NCBI GenBank assembly: GCA_027335985.1
Contig: DAHWGX010000048.1
Coordinates: forward strand, 1-23,348
Direction of reading: 5' to 3'
DNA: 23,348 bases
Source: Nitrospirota bacterium
Lineage (GTDB): Bacteria > Nitrospirota_A > Leptospirillia > Leptospirillales > Leptospirillaceae
Shown here: positions 1 through 7,451 of the stretch, piece after piece
How positions within the stretch are numbered: the first letter of the stretch is position 1
How the letters are laid out: every line of letters starts with the position of its first letter
The notes under the pieces: generated by a model
The model's input: only the letters and a program-made list of their open reading frames with translations
The model's database searches: none
Told to the model about the DNA's origin: nothing
Translations under genes and position numbers: made by a program

Positions 1-71
1 CTTCTAAGCTGTGGGTTGGGCGTTCAATTCGCCCCGGGCGCACCATGATTTTGCATTGGTGCAGATCTTCT

Positions 72-643
72 CTAGGGCTTTGCTGCCTTCATGGCCGCCG
101 GAACGTCCACCAGCCATCCGGTTTGACGTCGTAATAGAATCCGTAGATCGGAATGGTTGAGGGAACGAGCGGAGACCGTCGAATTCGGTGGACATCTTCC
201 ACGACGGATCTTTCCAGGTTCTTGAAGGTCAGAAAATTCAGATAGAAAGCTTCATCAGATCCCGGACCCTTTTCATGGTCTTCCCATCCCTTCGGCCCTA
301 TAGTTGCAGTTTCAAGGCTTTTCGAGAGGAGATTTCGCATGATCTCACCGTCGAAAAGCATCATTCCGCAATCAGAATGAATGACGACCACTCTTTCGTC
401 CCGAGCAGCTTGTAGGAGATGACGAGGCTCCGAATGGCATCGTCGCTGGCCCTTCCTCCTGCATTTCTGATGGCGTGGGCATCGCCTCCGAAAGACCCGC
501 CATCTTGGCCGGATCGATTCTGGCATCCATGCATGTCAGAACCGCAAATTCCCGGCCGGGAGGAAGGGGGAGATCCCCTTGGTGCCAAAGTTTTGTGAAT
601 AGTGTCTGTTCGCAGCAAGCACTTCATCGAGAACTTTGCTCAT
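72..643 (-). pseudogene. Beta carbonic anhydrase, broken by four single-base deletions
   Basis: Beta-class carbonic anhydrases interconvert CO2 and bicarbonate in the cytoplasm. The gene starts at ATG 643 after a GGGGGAT ribosome site and begins [16 protein letters not shown]. The protein is recognisable only by moving through successive frames. The breaks lie near 575-578 (C run), 485-486 (CC), 387 (A) and 122-124 (T run), and each looks like the loss of one base. Adding one base at each restores about 191 codons ending at TAG 74-72, a normal length. The zinc motifs survive: CMDAR (Cys-x-Asp-x-Arg) in the second frame and H-S-D-C-G-M in the fourth. The tail IPIYGFYYDVK is also typical of the family. 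Amino acids between the breaks look unmutated, so the cause is either very recent decay or base-calling error in homopolymers. No other gene in the window shows a frameshift. Identity of the family is secure; functional status is not. Confidence 0.85.
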
Positions 644-751
644 GGATCCCCCAGCAGCTTGAGTTGGACTCTTCAAAGAAAGCAAATGTCCATGTTCAAT
701 GAATGGAAGTCCTTCAAGCCTATTCTCGATCCTGCAAGATCCATGGCCGGA

Positions 752-2017
752 TTATCCTTCTCCCAGGGACGCCCTTTGCGTAAAAAGAGGCCAGTCGAGG
801 TCGAGGCAATGGACGCGAAGAGGGCCCGTCGCATTGACCGCAAGGGATATGGTCCGGCATACATGGACCCCGGTCGTGGAAAGATAGGGAGGCGAGATTT
901 GAACATGTCCAAAATGACCCAAGGCCTGACGAAAATAGGCACGATGGGACCAGTTGGCACGGGAAGTATCCAGGAGAGGACGAAACCGGTGGTCGATGTT
1001 CCCGAAGGAAAGACGGTCCATATTGATCCCGACCTGTTGACCCTTGTCGTCAAGAATGAAGTAGCGCACGACACAGGGGTAGGGCGAGAATATTCCTTCC
1101 AAAGTTATTTTTTTACGATCAAGCGGATCCGAGTCAACCAGGTAATAGAATAGTTCCAGGATTTTTGAAAATACCTCGGAGTCCTTCGGGGGGGTGTCGG
1201 ATTTTTGCATCTGTTCGAGAAGTTGTTCGAATTGCGATCCGATGGTGACATCTGGTTCGGGTTCCGGTCGTCCAAAATAAAATCCTTGCACGAAATCGAC
1301 CTCGGTTTCCAGTGCGATGCGCCCTTCCTCCGAATTCTCGATCCCCTCGATCAGGCAGAGCGATCCTGATGCGCGTACAAGAGAAACCATTTCTGGCATG
1401 AGTCTTCGCACATCCGCGCTTTTCGAAGCATGCAGGATCATGGTGCGGTCAATTTTTACCATTTCAGGCTTTATGGACCAGATTCGGTCAAAATTCGAAT
1501 GTCCCGATCCGAAGTCATCGATCGCGATCAGGGTTCCGCAGCCTCTATAGTACGCTGCAGCTTCTGTCAGCAAGGATTTGTCATCGATGGCTGATTCCAG
1601 AATTTCGACGACCAGTTTTTGGGGATCGATTCCGGTCCAGTCGAGAATTTCTTCAAAAAATCGACCGAATTTTCGTCCTGACGTGGCCGCTTTTGGGTCC
1701 AGGTTAATAAATAACCAAACCGGGCTAGAAGAAATGTCTCTAAAGTTGAGAAGATGAATCGTTCGAAGGAGACGGTCAAGAAAGACTGCCTCCTCCAGTG
1801 TTTTTGCGGAAGGGAATATATCACGGGGGAGAATGCGGGCTCCCCGATGATCCACGCCACGGACCAGGGCTTCGAAGCCGATGATTCTTCTTTGTGCGAT
1901 CGCGAAGACGGGCTGGAAGACTGTTTCGAGAGTCATGCCCTTCCAGAAGGCCTTCGAACGTCCCTCCTCAGAACGGATCGATGCGATGATCTGATGCGTC
2001 ATTTCGCTTTTCTTCAA
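752..2017 (-). CDS. EAL-domain cyclic-di-GMP phosphodiesterase with C-terminal YkuI_C-like sensor domain
   Basis: Predicted to hydrolyse the second messenger c-di-GMP to pGpG in the cytoplasm. The EAL domain spans about residues 28-255 of 421 and keeps the catalytic set: E49 in FEALVRG, N105 in FINLDP, E138 in VVEILES, D167-D168 in DDFGSGHSN, K188 in VKIDR, the EGIEN segment and Q244 in QGFYFGRP. Residues about 260-421 (YYLVDSDP, YFILDDKG, SHRAYFRQAL, ISPPYLS) resemble the PAS/Cache-like C-terminal domain of YkuI-type proteins, which may sense a ligand. There is no GGDEF domain and no clear membrane segment. The start used is TTG at 2017, preceded by AGGGG at suitable spacing; ATG at 2002 is an alternative that would lose only five residues. 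The gene is divergent from the radical SAM gene. Domain call is firm; the input signal is unknown. Confidence 0.9.
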   Translation of the reverse strand: MKKSEMTHQIIASIRSEEGRSKAFWKGMTLETVFQPVFAIAQRRIIGFEALVRGVDHRGARILPRDIFPSAKTLEEAVFLDRLLRTIHLLNFRDISSSPVWLFINLDPKAATSGRKFGRFFEEILDWTGIDPQKLVVEILESAIDDKSLLTEAAAYYRGCGTLIAIDDFGSGHSNFDRIWSIKPEMVKIDRTMILHASKSADVRRLMPEMVSLVRASGSLCLIEGIENSEEGRIALETEVDFVQGFYFGRPEPEPDVTIGSQFEQLLEQMQKSDTPPKDSEVFSKILELFYYLVDSDPLDRKKITLEGIFSPYPCVVRYFILDDKGQQVGINMDRLSFGNIDHRFRPLLDTSRANWSHRAYFRQALGHFGHVQISPPYLSTTGVHVCRTISLAVNATGPLRVHCLDLDWPLFTQRASLGEG

Positions 2018-2041
2018 TGTCGCCCCTGTTCTCCAAGGATG

Positions 2042-2070
2042 GAAATACTGCAGGATTTATTTTGCATCAA
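2042..2070 (-). promoter_or_regulatory. Weak sigma70-like promoter for the EAL gene
   Basis: On the minus strand, TTGATG (2070-2065) and TATTTC (2047-2042) are separated by 17 bases, about 25 bases ahead of the TTG start at 2017. The -10 match is poor, so this is a candidate only. Confidence 0.3.
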
Positions 2071-2087
2071 TCCTGACTTGAAGTCGA

Positions 2088-2116
2088 TTGACTACGATTT
2101 GAGTGCGAACTATAGT
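2088..2116 (+). promoter_or_regulatory. Sigma70 promoter for the radical SAM gene
   Basis: TTGACT at 2088-2093 and TATAGT at 2111-2116 have exactly 17 bases between them and match the consensus at 5/6 in each box. The predicted transcript start near 2123 leaves a leader of about 80 bases before the ATG at 2205. No hairpin or riboswitch was recognised in that leader. Confidence 0.65.
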
Positions 2117-2204
2117 TAAGGCGTCAGACCCAGAATCGAGAAAGCCTCACATTTATGAATTTTCTGGATATGTGGCTTTGAAAAATTGCGGAAAGGAGAC
2201 TCAG

Positions 2205-3545
2205 ATGGATAATGAGAAGAGCCTTCGCATCCTTTTTGTGCAGCCCACCCTGATGCGCTTGTCCGGAACACCTGTCCAATCGAAAAAAAGACTGATCATG
2301 ACAATGGTGACGGCCTATCTGGCGGGTCTCACCCCCGAGTCCGACCTTGTCACGGTGGTCGACGACAAGGTCCAGAAAGTACCCTTCGACGGCGACTTTG
2401 ACCTGGTCGCGATTACGACGACAACAGGGTCGGCTCAGCGCGCCTATGAAATATCAAAGCAGTTCAGGGACAGAAAGATTCCTGTGGTCATGGGTGGTTT
2501 TCATGCCACACTTCATCCTGCCGATACCCTTGTTCATGCTGACAGTGTGGTGGTGGGGGAAGCGGAGCATGTGTGGCTGCCCCTTCTCGATGATCTAAGG
2601 GCCGGGAAAATGAAATCGATTTACAAAGGCGATCAACCATGCGATATGAAATCCCTTCCCCGTCCCCGTTATGAATTGCTCGATCTGTCGCGTTACCGCA
2701 TTCACATGATGCCGATTCAGGCGACCCGGGGGTGCAATTATCACTGTGATTTTTGTGAGGTTCCAGTCGTCTATGATGGTGCATACCGAATGCGCCCCAT
2801 CGAAGATATCGTCGAGGAGATCGCGACCCAGAAGCGGATCATGGGGGGCAACCAGTTCCAGTTCATCGACGATCAATTGACAGGAAAACACACCTTCGCA
2901 AGAGAACTGTTCAAGGTCTTGAAGCCGCTGGAGATCAAGTGGAGTTGCCTCTGGACCCTGAACACGAACCATGATGAAGAGCTTCTGAATCTGGCCATTG
3001 ATGCCGGATGCATCCATGTCAATATCGGAATGGAGAGCATCAACCAGGAAAATCTCAACGCCATTCATAAAAAACAGAATCACGTAAAGGACTATATTGA
3101 TCTCTTGAAGGCCATGGAACGGAGAGGACTGTTTTACTCCCTGAATCTGATGTTCGGTCTCGATCATGATACGAAGGATGTTTTCCCCGCAACCCTCGCA
3201 TTCCTGGAGAAAGTCCGGGCTCCCCTCGCATTTTTCAGCATCGTTTCTCCGAGAGAGGGGACCCCCCTCCGGGATCGGCTCAATCTGGAGAAAAGGGTTG
3301 TCGACCCAACCGCTGATCAATATTCATCGGGCCACGTCTGTATGTTTATCCCCAAAAACATGACGAAGGAGGATGTTGAGACAGGGATTGACTGGGTCCA
3401 GAGGTCCTTCTATTCTCCACGTTCGATCATGAGGCGGCTCATATTTCCCAAGAGTCCTTTCACCTTCCATCGGGACGGCCTGCCTTCGAATCTTTTCTTT
3501 AATTATGTTTCTCGAAAAGGCATCGATACAGTCGAGTACTATTGA
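2205..3545 (+). CDS. Cobalamin-binding-domain radical SAM protein
   Basis: Class B-type radical SAM enzyme of 446 residues. The N-terminal part (about 8-145) has the Rossmann-like cobalamin-binding layout, with LRILFVQPT, FDLVAITTTTGSA, VVMGGFHATLHP and VVVGEAE. It lacks the DxHxxG motif, as is common in this class. The radical SAM core follows, with cluster cysteines C177, C181 and C184 in ATRGCNYHCDFCEV, then FQFIDDQLTG, the GMESI segment and SLNLMFGLDHDT. The family includes methyltransferases and ring-forming enzymes such as hopanoid methylases (HpnP, HpnR) and BchE; I cannot assign the substrate. ATG 2205 is chosen because AGGAGA sits just upstream; the frame is open back to 2103 but without a ribosome site. 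It is a single-gene unit between its own promoter and the terminator at 3558. The C-terminal 60 residues are basic and hydrophobic and may touch the membrane. Confidence 0.9.
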   Translation: MDNEKSLRILFVQPTLMRLSGTPVQSKKRLIMTMVTAYLAGLTPESDLVTVVDDKVQKVPFDGDFDLVAITTTTGSAQRAYEISKQFRDRKIPVVMGGFHATLHPADTLVHADSVVVGEAEHVWLPLLDDLRAGKMKSIYKGDQPCDMKSLPRPRYELLDLSRYRIHMMPIQATRGCNYHCDFCEVPVVYDGAYRMRPIEDIVEEIATQKRIMGGNQFQFIDDQLTGKHTFARELFKVLKPLEIKWSCLWTLNTNHDEELLNLAIDAGCIHVNIGMESINQENLNAIHKKQNHVKDYIDLLKAMERRGLFYSLNLMFGLDHDTKDVFPATLAFLEKVRAPLAFFSIVSPREGTPLRDRLNLEKRVVDPTADQYSSGHVCMFIPKNMTKEDVETGIDWVQRSFYSPRSIMRRLIFPKSPFTFHRDGLPSNLFFNYVSRKGIDTVEYY

Positions 3546-3557
3546 GACCATTTCAGT

Positions 3558-3592
3558 AAAAAAAGGCAACCCGAATCGGGTTGCCTTTTTTT
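3558..3592. terminator. Strong bidirectional intrinsic terminator
   Basis: GGCAACCCG pairs with CGGGTTGCC across a three-base AAT loop, flanked by seven A on the left and seven T on the right. The stem therefore ends in a T tract on both strands. It lies 13 bases after the radical SAM stop and 37 bases before the end of the convergent DUF420 gene, and so serves both. Confidence 0.93.
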
Positions 3593-3628
3593 GTCAGTCT
3601 CGGAAGATGCAGCGCGGATCCGTTATTG

Positions 3629-4234
3629 TCAGGTACCCGTTCTCACCCGGCTACGGTTCAGGTACCAGAAGAGTGTAAGAAGGCCAATCAGAACAAAGGC
3701 TCCGATTCCGGAAAGGGCGCCGATCGATGATTTGATGCCATAGGTGGGGGTCCTGGCCGGATTATAGATGATAAAGAGCATGGCATAGACAGTATAGGCT
3801 GTGGCTATGGAAAAGACGAAAGAAAGAAGTGTGACCCATCCCAGCCGCTTGTGGACCAGGGGATTTTTCTTGAGTGTTCGCTGTCCGTTCAATACCTCTG
3901 TCGACATGAAGCCGTTGAAGACCACGACTCCCGTTAGGATCAGGGCTGCGGTGGAAACGAGAGAATGGAAGATGATGATGGGATAGTAGATCATGTATTT
4001 GATCATTTGGGGGCCGCCAAACCCGACGATTCCGACGATATATTGCTGGGCCAGATACATCAGAAACCACCCGGCGACCAGAATGGTCGAAAGAAGCATG
4101 GAGTTGTGATGGGCCGTTCCGCGATGCTTGCGCCCCAGATAGGCTCCGAAAAACAGGCAGGAAAATACGATCGTTTCACTTGTTATCGTCAGGTCCCACC
4201 AGAAGTCGGCTTTGGTTCCAAGAAATCCGTGCAT
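3629..4234 (-). CDS. DUF420-family membrane protein
   Basis: Integral membrane protein of 201 residues with five likely membrane segments: about 17-35, 47-68, 80-106, 131-154 and 172-191. Conserved histidines of the DUF420 family appear at H42/H43 (after KHRGT), H90 in the third segment (IIIFHSLV) and H128 in LVHKRLGWVTL. The layout matches YozB-like proteins, which are often encoded near haem-copper oxidase genes. The histidines could bind haem or metal, but that is inference. Start ATG 4234 lies three bases after the stop of the upstream gene, so the two are probably translationally coupled. It is the last of three minus-strand membrane protein genes and ends at the terminator at 3558-3592. 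The family call is good; the function is unknown. Confidence 0.75.
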   Translation of the reverse strand: MHGFLGTKADFWWDLTITSETIVFSCLFFGAYLGRKHRGTAHHNSMLLSTILVAGWFLMYLAQQYIVGIVGFGGPQMIKYMIYYPIIIFHSLVSTAALILTGVVVFNGFMSTEVLNGQRTLKKNPLVHKRLGWVTLLSFVFSIATAYTVYAMLFIIYNPARTPTYGIKSSIGALSGIGAFVLIGLLTLFWYLNRSRVRTGT

Positions 4235-4237
4235 ATT

Positions 4238-4537
4238 CTAGCCATTTCCTGTGTTGGATGTCGGATCGTCTCCGCTTTCGAGCGCTTTGCATACAAAGTA
4301 CCAAAGGCCAAAAGGGACGATGCCGGCAAAAAGAAAAACCATGAAAAAAAGGGCCCCGAAACCCATGAACACTTTTGATGGGTTGCTCCCGACCGCATGA
4401 AAGAACGCCGAGAGAAATCGTCCCCCCAAAAAGTTCGGGACCATAAATGTATACCCGAATCCCCAGAATCCAAAAAGGGAAGTCAGTAGGGGATGTCGTT
4501 TTGCAAGGCCGAAAAGCGACGTGTCTCTTGATGCCAT
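4238..4537 (-). CDS. Small two-segment membrane protein, unknown function
   Basis: A 99-residue protein I do not recognise. It has two hydrophobic stretches, roughly residues 15-38 (LLTSLFGFWGFGYTFMVP) and 56-83 (FMGFGALFFMVFLFAGIVPF), a short charged N-terminus and a polar C-terminal tail. Start ATG 4537 follows AAGGAAAAAGG on the minus strand. The stop lies three bases before the DUF420 start, so the pair is probably co-translated and may act together. Aromatic and glycine content is high. It could be an accessory subunit of a membrane enzyme, but nothing in the sequence proves this. Confidence 0.7.
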   Translation of the reverse strand: MASRDTSLFGLAKRHPLLTSLFGFWGFGYTFMVPNFLGGRFLSAFFHAVGSNPSKVFMGFGALFFMVFLFAGIVPFGLWYFVCKALESGDDPTSNTGNG

Positions 4538-4625
4538 TAAGCCTTTTTCCTTGTCAGGGGGCGATCAATCTTCAATGAGTCCCTCTCTGAAAAGGTTAAG
4601 GGAGAGCGGTCCTGAAGGCAAGGGG

Positions 4626-5096
4626 TCAGGCAGTCCGCTTTTCGAGTGCCTGGATCCGATCGATGTCCGACAGAAGTTCCTGGACCTTTTCGGGTGGGAG
4701 GGAGTGTCGACGCAGGGTTGTCTGGACTCTTCTCTTGTCGACCGTTTGCCCCCAGATTCCGAGAATGGTCCGGCTGCCATGACACTGGATTTTGCGGACG
4801 AGTTCGTCGGCATCGCCGTTTTTCCATTCCAGGATGATGGAGGTTCCCGTTATCTTGACGGACTTGAGAGACCGGGGAGTAAGAAGAAGGCACTGGTTCA
4901 CGATGGAGGTGAATCCCGAAAAAAGAACGAGCCAGAAGGCTCCGAAGAAAAGATAAAACCAGAGAGAAGAGGTCTGGTGATGGGCAATGTACCCAAAGGA
5001 GAGAATGCCGGATAGAACGAGGGCCGACCCATGGAAGATACCGCTTGTCAGGGCGCCTTTTTTATCCGGAGCGAGAATATATTGTTTGTCTACCAT
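4626..5096 (-). CDS. Two-segment membrane protein with cytoplasmic tail, unknown function
   Basis: A 156-residue protein from ATG 5096 (MVDKQYILAPDKKGAL). Two membrane segments, about 18-40 and 46-70, are followed by a soluble tail of about 85 residues (LLLTPRSLKSVKITGTSIILE onward). The tail has alternating strands and a closing helix, somewhat like the PH-like tails of small bacterial membrane proteins; this is a shape impression, not a match. The frame opens at ATG 5129, giving 167 residues. I prefer 5096 because a minus-strand promoter (5133-5105) would start RNA only a few bases before it. Neither start has a clear ribosome site, so the message could be leaderless. An 88-base gap separates it from the next minus-strand membrane gene. 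Confidence 0.65.
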   Translation of the reverse strand: MVDKQYILAPDKKGALTSGIFHGSALVLSGILSFGYIAHHQTSSLWFYLFFGAFWLVLFSGFTSIVNQCLLLTPRSLKSVKITGTSIILEWKNGDADELVRKIQCHGSRTILGIWGQTVDKRRVQTTLRRHSLPPEKVQELLSDIDRIQALEKRTA

Positions 5097-5104
5097 GGGT
5101 GCAG

Positions 5105-5133
5105 AAAATAGCATATAATCAACCAACATTCAA
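5105..5133 (-). promoter_or_regulatory. Promoter for the minus-strand membrane gene trio
   Basis: On the minus strand, TTGAAT (5133-5128) and TATTTT (5110-5105) are 17 bases apart, and a TGC directly before the -10 makes an extended -10. The predicted start near 5098 sits almost on the ATG at 5096. Confidence 0.5.
5114..5119 (+). promoter_or_regulatory. Perfect -10 box ahead of the Nudix-trp-lptD run
   Basis: TATAAT lies 32 bases before the Nudix ATG at 5152. No decent -35 is visible at 16-18 bases, and there is no extended -10. It overlaps the opposing promoter, so an activator or competition between the two may matter. Confidence 0.4.
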
Positions 5134-5151
5134 TATTCGATCGGAGGGTGG

Positions 5152-5661
5152 ATGATCGTCTGGAAGGGGCGGAGAATAGGTGTGGACCTCATGGAAGTTC
5201 AGGGAGAAAGAACCGCCCGGTCTTTCGAGATTGTCCGCTTCGGTCAGGGCGTCGCCATTCTCCCGGTCCTTGATGATGGAAGGATTGTTCTCATCCGTCA
5301 GTATCGTCCGGCTGTGGAAAGTGCCATTCTGGAAATTCCGGCCGGAAAGATCGAAAAGGGTGAAGATGTTCTGGTGGCTGCTGCCCGGGAGCTGCGGGAG
5401 GAAACCGGACTAACGGGAACAACCCTTCAGGTGATGACGTCAATCTGGACGACCCCGGGATTTTGTGACGAGGTCATTCATCTTGTTCTGGCGAAAGGGG
5501 GAAGGCTCGGCGAGCCCCAGCTCGATGAAGATGAATGGATCGAGCCGCCTTTGTTTTATGCTCAGGGGGAGATTCCCGAACTCGTCAGATCGGGTATGAT
5601 CCGGGATTCGAAAACTCTTGTCGCACTGGGATGGGCGGGCCTTTTTCAGGGGGGGCGCTAG
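5152..5661 (+). CDS. Nudix hydrolase, ADP-ribose pyrophosphatase type
   Basis: Predicted to cleave ADP-ribose or a similar nucleoside diphosphate sugar to AMP and a sugar phosphate, using Mg2+. Of 169 residues, the Nudix box is complete at 65-87: G65, E71, R79, E80, E83, E84 and G86 within GKIEKGEDVLVAAARELREE. The strands before it (VAILPVLDDGRIVLIRQYRP and ILEIPAG) and the downstream WTTPGFCDEVIHLVLAKG segment are typical of the NudF/ADPRase branch. Start ATG 5152 follows GGAGGG. It is the first gene of the long plus-strand run and ends one base before the ferredoxin start. Substrate assignment is by subfamily likeness only. Confidence 0.88.
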   Translation: MIVWKGRRIGVDLMEVQGERTARSFEIVRFGQGVAILPVLDDGRIVLIRQYRPAVESAILEIPAGKIEKGEDVLVAAARELREETGLTGTTLQVMTSIWTTPGFCDEVIHLVLAKGGRLGEPQLDEDEWIEPPLFYAQGEIPELVRSGMIRDSKTLVALGWAGLFQGGR

Positions 5662-5662
5662 A

Positions 5663-5965
5663 ATGCAGGGGGCGGGGGGCGATTTGGGTTTGGCTGCGGC
5701 CGATGGTATGATGAAGGTTCCCGGCCTTTTCCGTGTGGCGGGAGGAGCCATACTTTGGAAGCTCGCTTCCTGTTTCCAGGTCGGACCTTGCGGAAGCTGC
5801 GAGGAACTTTGTCCGACGGGAATTCTCGATCTGGGGGAGCAGGGACTTGCCAGGGACGGGGCCCTGGCTCTCCGAAATGCCGACTGCCTCCGATGCAGAT
5901 TGTGTCTTGTCACCTGTCCCGCCGGAGCTTTGACACTCTCTCCGGGTGTCGCTTTCCGGAATTGA
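5663..5965 (+). CDS. Small 2x[4Fe-4S] ferredoxin-like protein
   Basis: A 100-residue protein with eight cysteines in two groups. The second is canonical: C75-x2-C78-x2-C81-x3-C85-P (CLRCRLCLVTCP). The first is unusual, C37-x5-C43-x2-C46-x3-C50-P, with three extra residues between the first two cysteines. It should bind two [4Fe-4S] clusters in a ferredoxin fold, preceded by an N-terminal extension of about 35 residues rich in Gly, Ala and hydrophobic residues. ATG 5663 is chosen because it follows the Nudix stop directly behind a G-rich ribosome site; the same frame is open upstream. Its partner is unknown. The next gene is a sigma54 activator with a Cys-bearing PAS region, so a redox-signalling role is possible, but electron transfer to some other enzyme is equally likely. 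Confidence 0.75.
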   Translation: MQGAGGDLGLAAADGMMKVPGLFRVAGGAILWKLASCFQVGPCGSCEELCPTGILDLGEQGLARDGALALRNADCLRCRLCLVTCPAGALTLSPGVAFRN

Positions 5966-6020
5966 GAACAATGTCGAATCCGGGGTTTCCGTTAAGGGCG
6001 TGAGTCGGAGTTCTGCTGAT

Positions 6021-7451
6021 ATGTCCAGTCAAAATCCCTCTTTTCTTCCCGTGCTCTCATCCTGGGAGGCTTCCGAACCGTCGGGAATTTCCTCTGCCAT
6101 TGACCTGGCCAATGGCTCCTTTTCCGGACTTGGTCCTGCGATCATCCTGGACTCGCTCGAGGAAGGAGTCGTTGCCATAGGTCTCGACAAGAAGATCATG
6201 TATATGAACCGTGCCGCCCGTGAAATCCTGGGCATGCCGGAAGGGGACTTTTCCGGTATGGACTGCCAGAAGGCCATGCGGACTTCCGTCTGCAGCGCAC
6301 GTTGTCTTCTGGAAAAGACACTCGAAACGGGGGAATCTTTCAGAAACTATGAAATCACCCTCACCGACCACCACCGGAGGAGCCGCTTGGTCCGCGTCAA
6401 TACGGCCCTCCTCCGTAATGCCGAGGAGCAGGTCATAGGCGGGGTCGAAATCTTTCACGACGTGACGCAAATCGCTGAGCTACGGAAGGAGTTGAAAGGC
6501 CGATATTCCTTCGGTCGGATCATCGGCCAGAGCGAACGGATGAAAGAGCTGTTCGACCTTTTGCCGGTCGTGGCGCAGAGCAAGTCGACCGTCCTCATAG
6601 AAGGAGAAAGCGGGACCGGCAAGGAGCTTGTGGCGCATGCCATCCATGAAAACAGCTCTCGAAGGGAAGGCCCTTTCATCAAGGTCAACTGCGCTGCGCT
6701 GTCGGAAGGAGTCCTTGAGTCCGAGCTTTTTGGCCATGTCCGCGGGGCATTTACTGGTGCGGTGTCAAGCAAGCCGGGCCGATTTGAGATGGCCTCGGGA
6801 GGAACCCTGTTCCTGGACGAAATCGGCGAAATTTCCGCCGCCATGCAAGTCAAGCTTCTGCGGGTCCTTCAGGAGGAGGAATTCGAGCGAGTCGGCGGAA
6901 CGAAGACACTGAAGGTCGATGTCCGGGTCATTGCAGCGACGAATCGGGACCTGAAAAAAGCCATCGAAGAGGGATCGTTCCGGAAGGACCTGTACTACCG
7001 GCTCCGGGTCGTCCCGCTCTCACTACCGCCACTCCGGGAGAGACGGGAGGATATTCCACTTCTTGTGTCGGCCTTTCTCGCAAGGTACAACGCCGAGTTC
7101 GGCAAGAACCTCGAGGGGGTGACCCAGTCTGCCTTGGACGTGCTTCTCAATCATTCTTATCCGGGAAACATCAGGGAGCTTCAGAACATCATGGAGCATG
7201 CCGTTCTCCTGTCTTCCGGGCGGATGCTTGATGTCAAGGACCTTCCCAGGGATCTCTGGACACCACCCGGCGAGCGCCCCTTCCTGGACTCGGTCCTTTC
7301 TCTTCCCCAGCCGCTTAAAAACATTGAAGATGCCCTGATTCAGAAAGCCCTGGAGCGGACGAACGGGAACATGTCCGAAGCGGCCCGCCTCCTTGGCATC
7401 GGTCGATCAACCCTCTGGAGAAGACTGCGGGAAAAAGGGGGGGGCTCGTGA
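6021..7451 (+). CDS. Sigma54-dependent transcriptional activator with PAS domain
   Basis: Bacterial enhancer-binding protein of 476 residues from ATG 6021. The domains are in the classic order: a PAS-like sensor at about 40-155, an AAA+ module at about 163-400, and a Fis-type helix-turn-helix at about 438-472 ([20 protein letters not shown]). The AAA+ part keeps Walker A GESGTGKE (195-202), the sigma54-contacting loop GAFTGA (242-247), Walker B GTLFLDE (261-267) and the arginine-rich sensor region. There is no receiver domain, so no phosphorylation input is expected. The PAS region carries C82, C91 and C95 ([18 protein letters not shown]), a possible redox or Fe-S sensing site. GTG 5946 would add 25 residues and overlap the ferredoxin gene; 6021 has a GGAG upstream, so the start is uncertain. 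The stop shares bases with the trpE GTG. Its targets are unknown. Confidence 0.93.
   Translation: MSSQNPSFLPVLSSWEASEPSGISSAIDLANGSFSGLGPAIILDSLEEGVVAIGLDKKIMYMNRAAREILGMPEGDFSGMDCQKAMRTSVCSARCLLEKTLETGESFRNYEITLTDHHRRSRLVRVNTALLRNAEEQVIGGVEIFHDVTQIAELRKELKGRYSFGRIIGQSERMKELFDLLPVVAQSKSTVLIEGESGTGKELVAHAIHENSSRREGPFIKVNCAALSEGVLESELFGHVRGAFTGAVSSKPGRFEMASGGTLFLDEIGEISAAMQVKLLRVLQEEEFERVGGTKTLKVDVRVIAATNRDLKKAIEEGSFRKDLYYRLRVVPLSLPPLRERREDIPLLVSAFLARYNAEFGKNLEGVTQSALDVLLNHSYPGNIRELQNIMEHAVLLSSGRMLDVKDLPRDLWTPPGERPFLDSVLSLPQPLKNIEDALIQKALERTNGNMSEAARLLGIGRSTLWRRLREKGGGS

Noticed and set aside
2103..2204. Upstream extension of the radical SAM reading frame.
   Set aside because: It begins inside the -35/-10 spacer of the predicted promoter and has no ribosome site, whereas ATG 2205 has AGGAGA.
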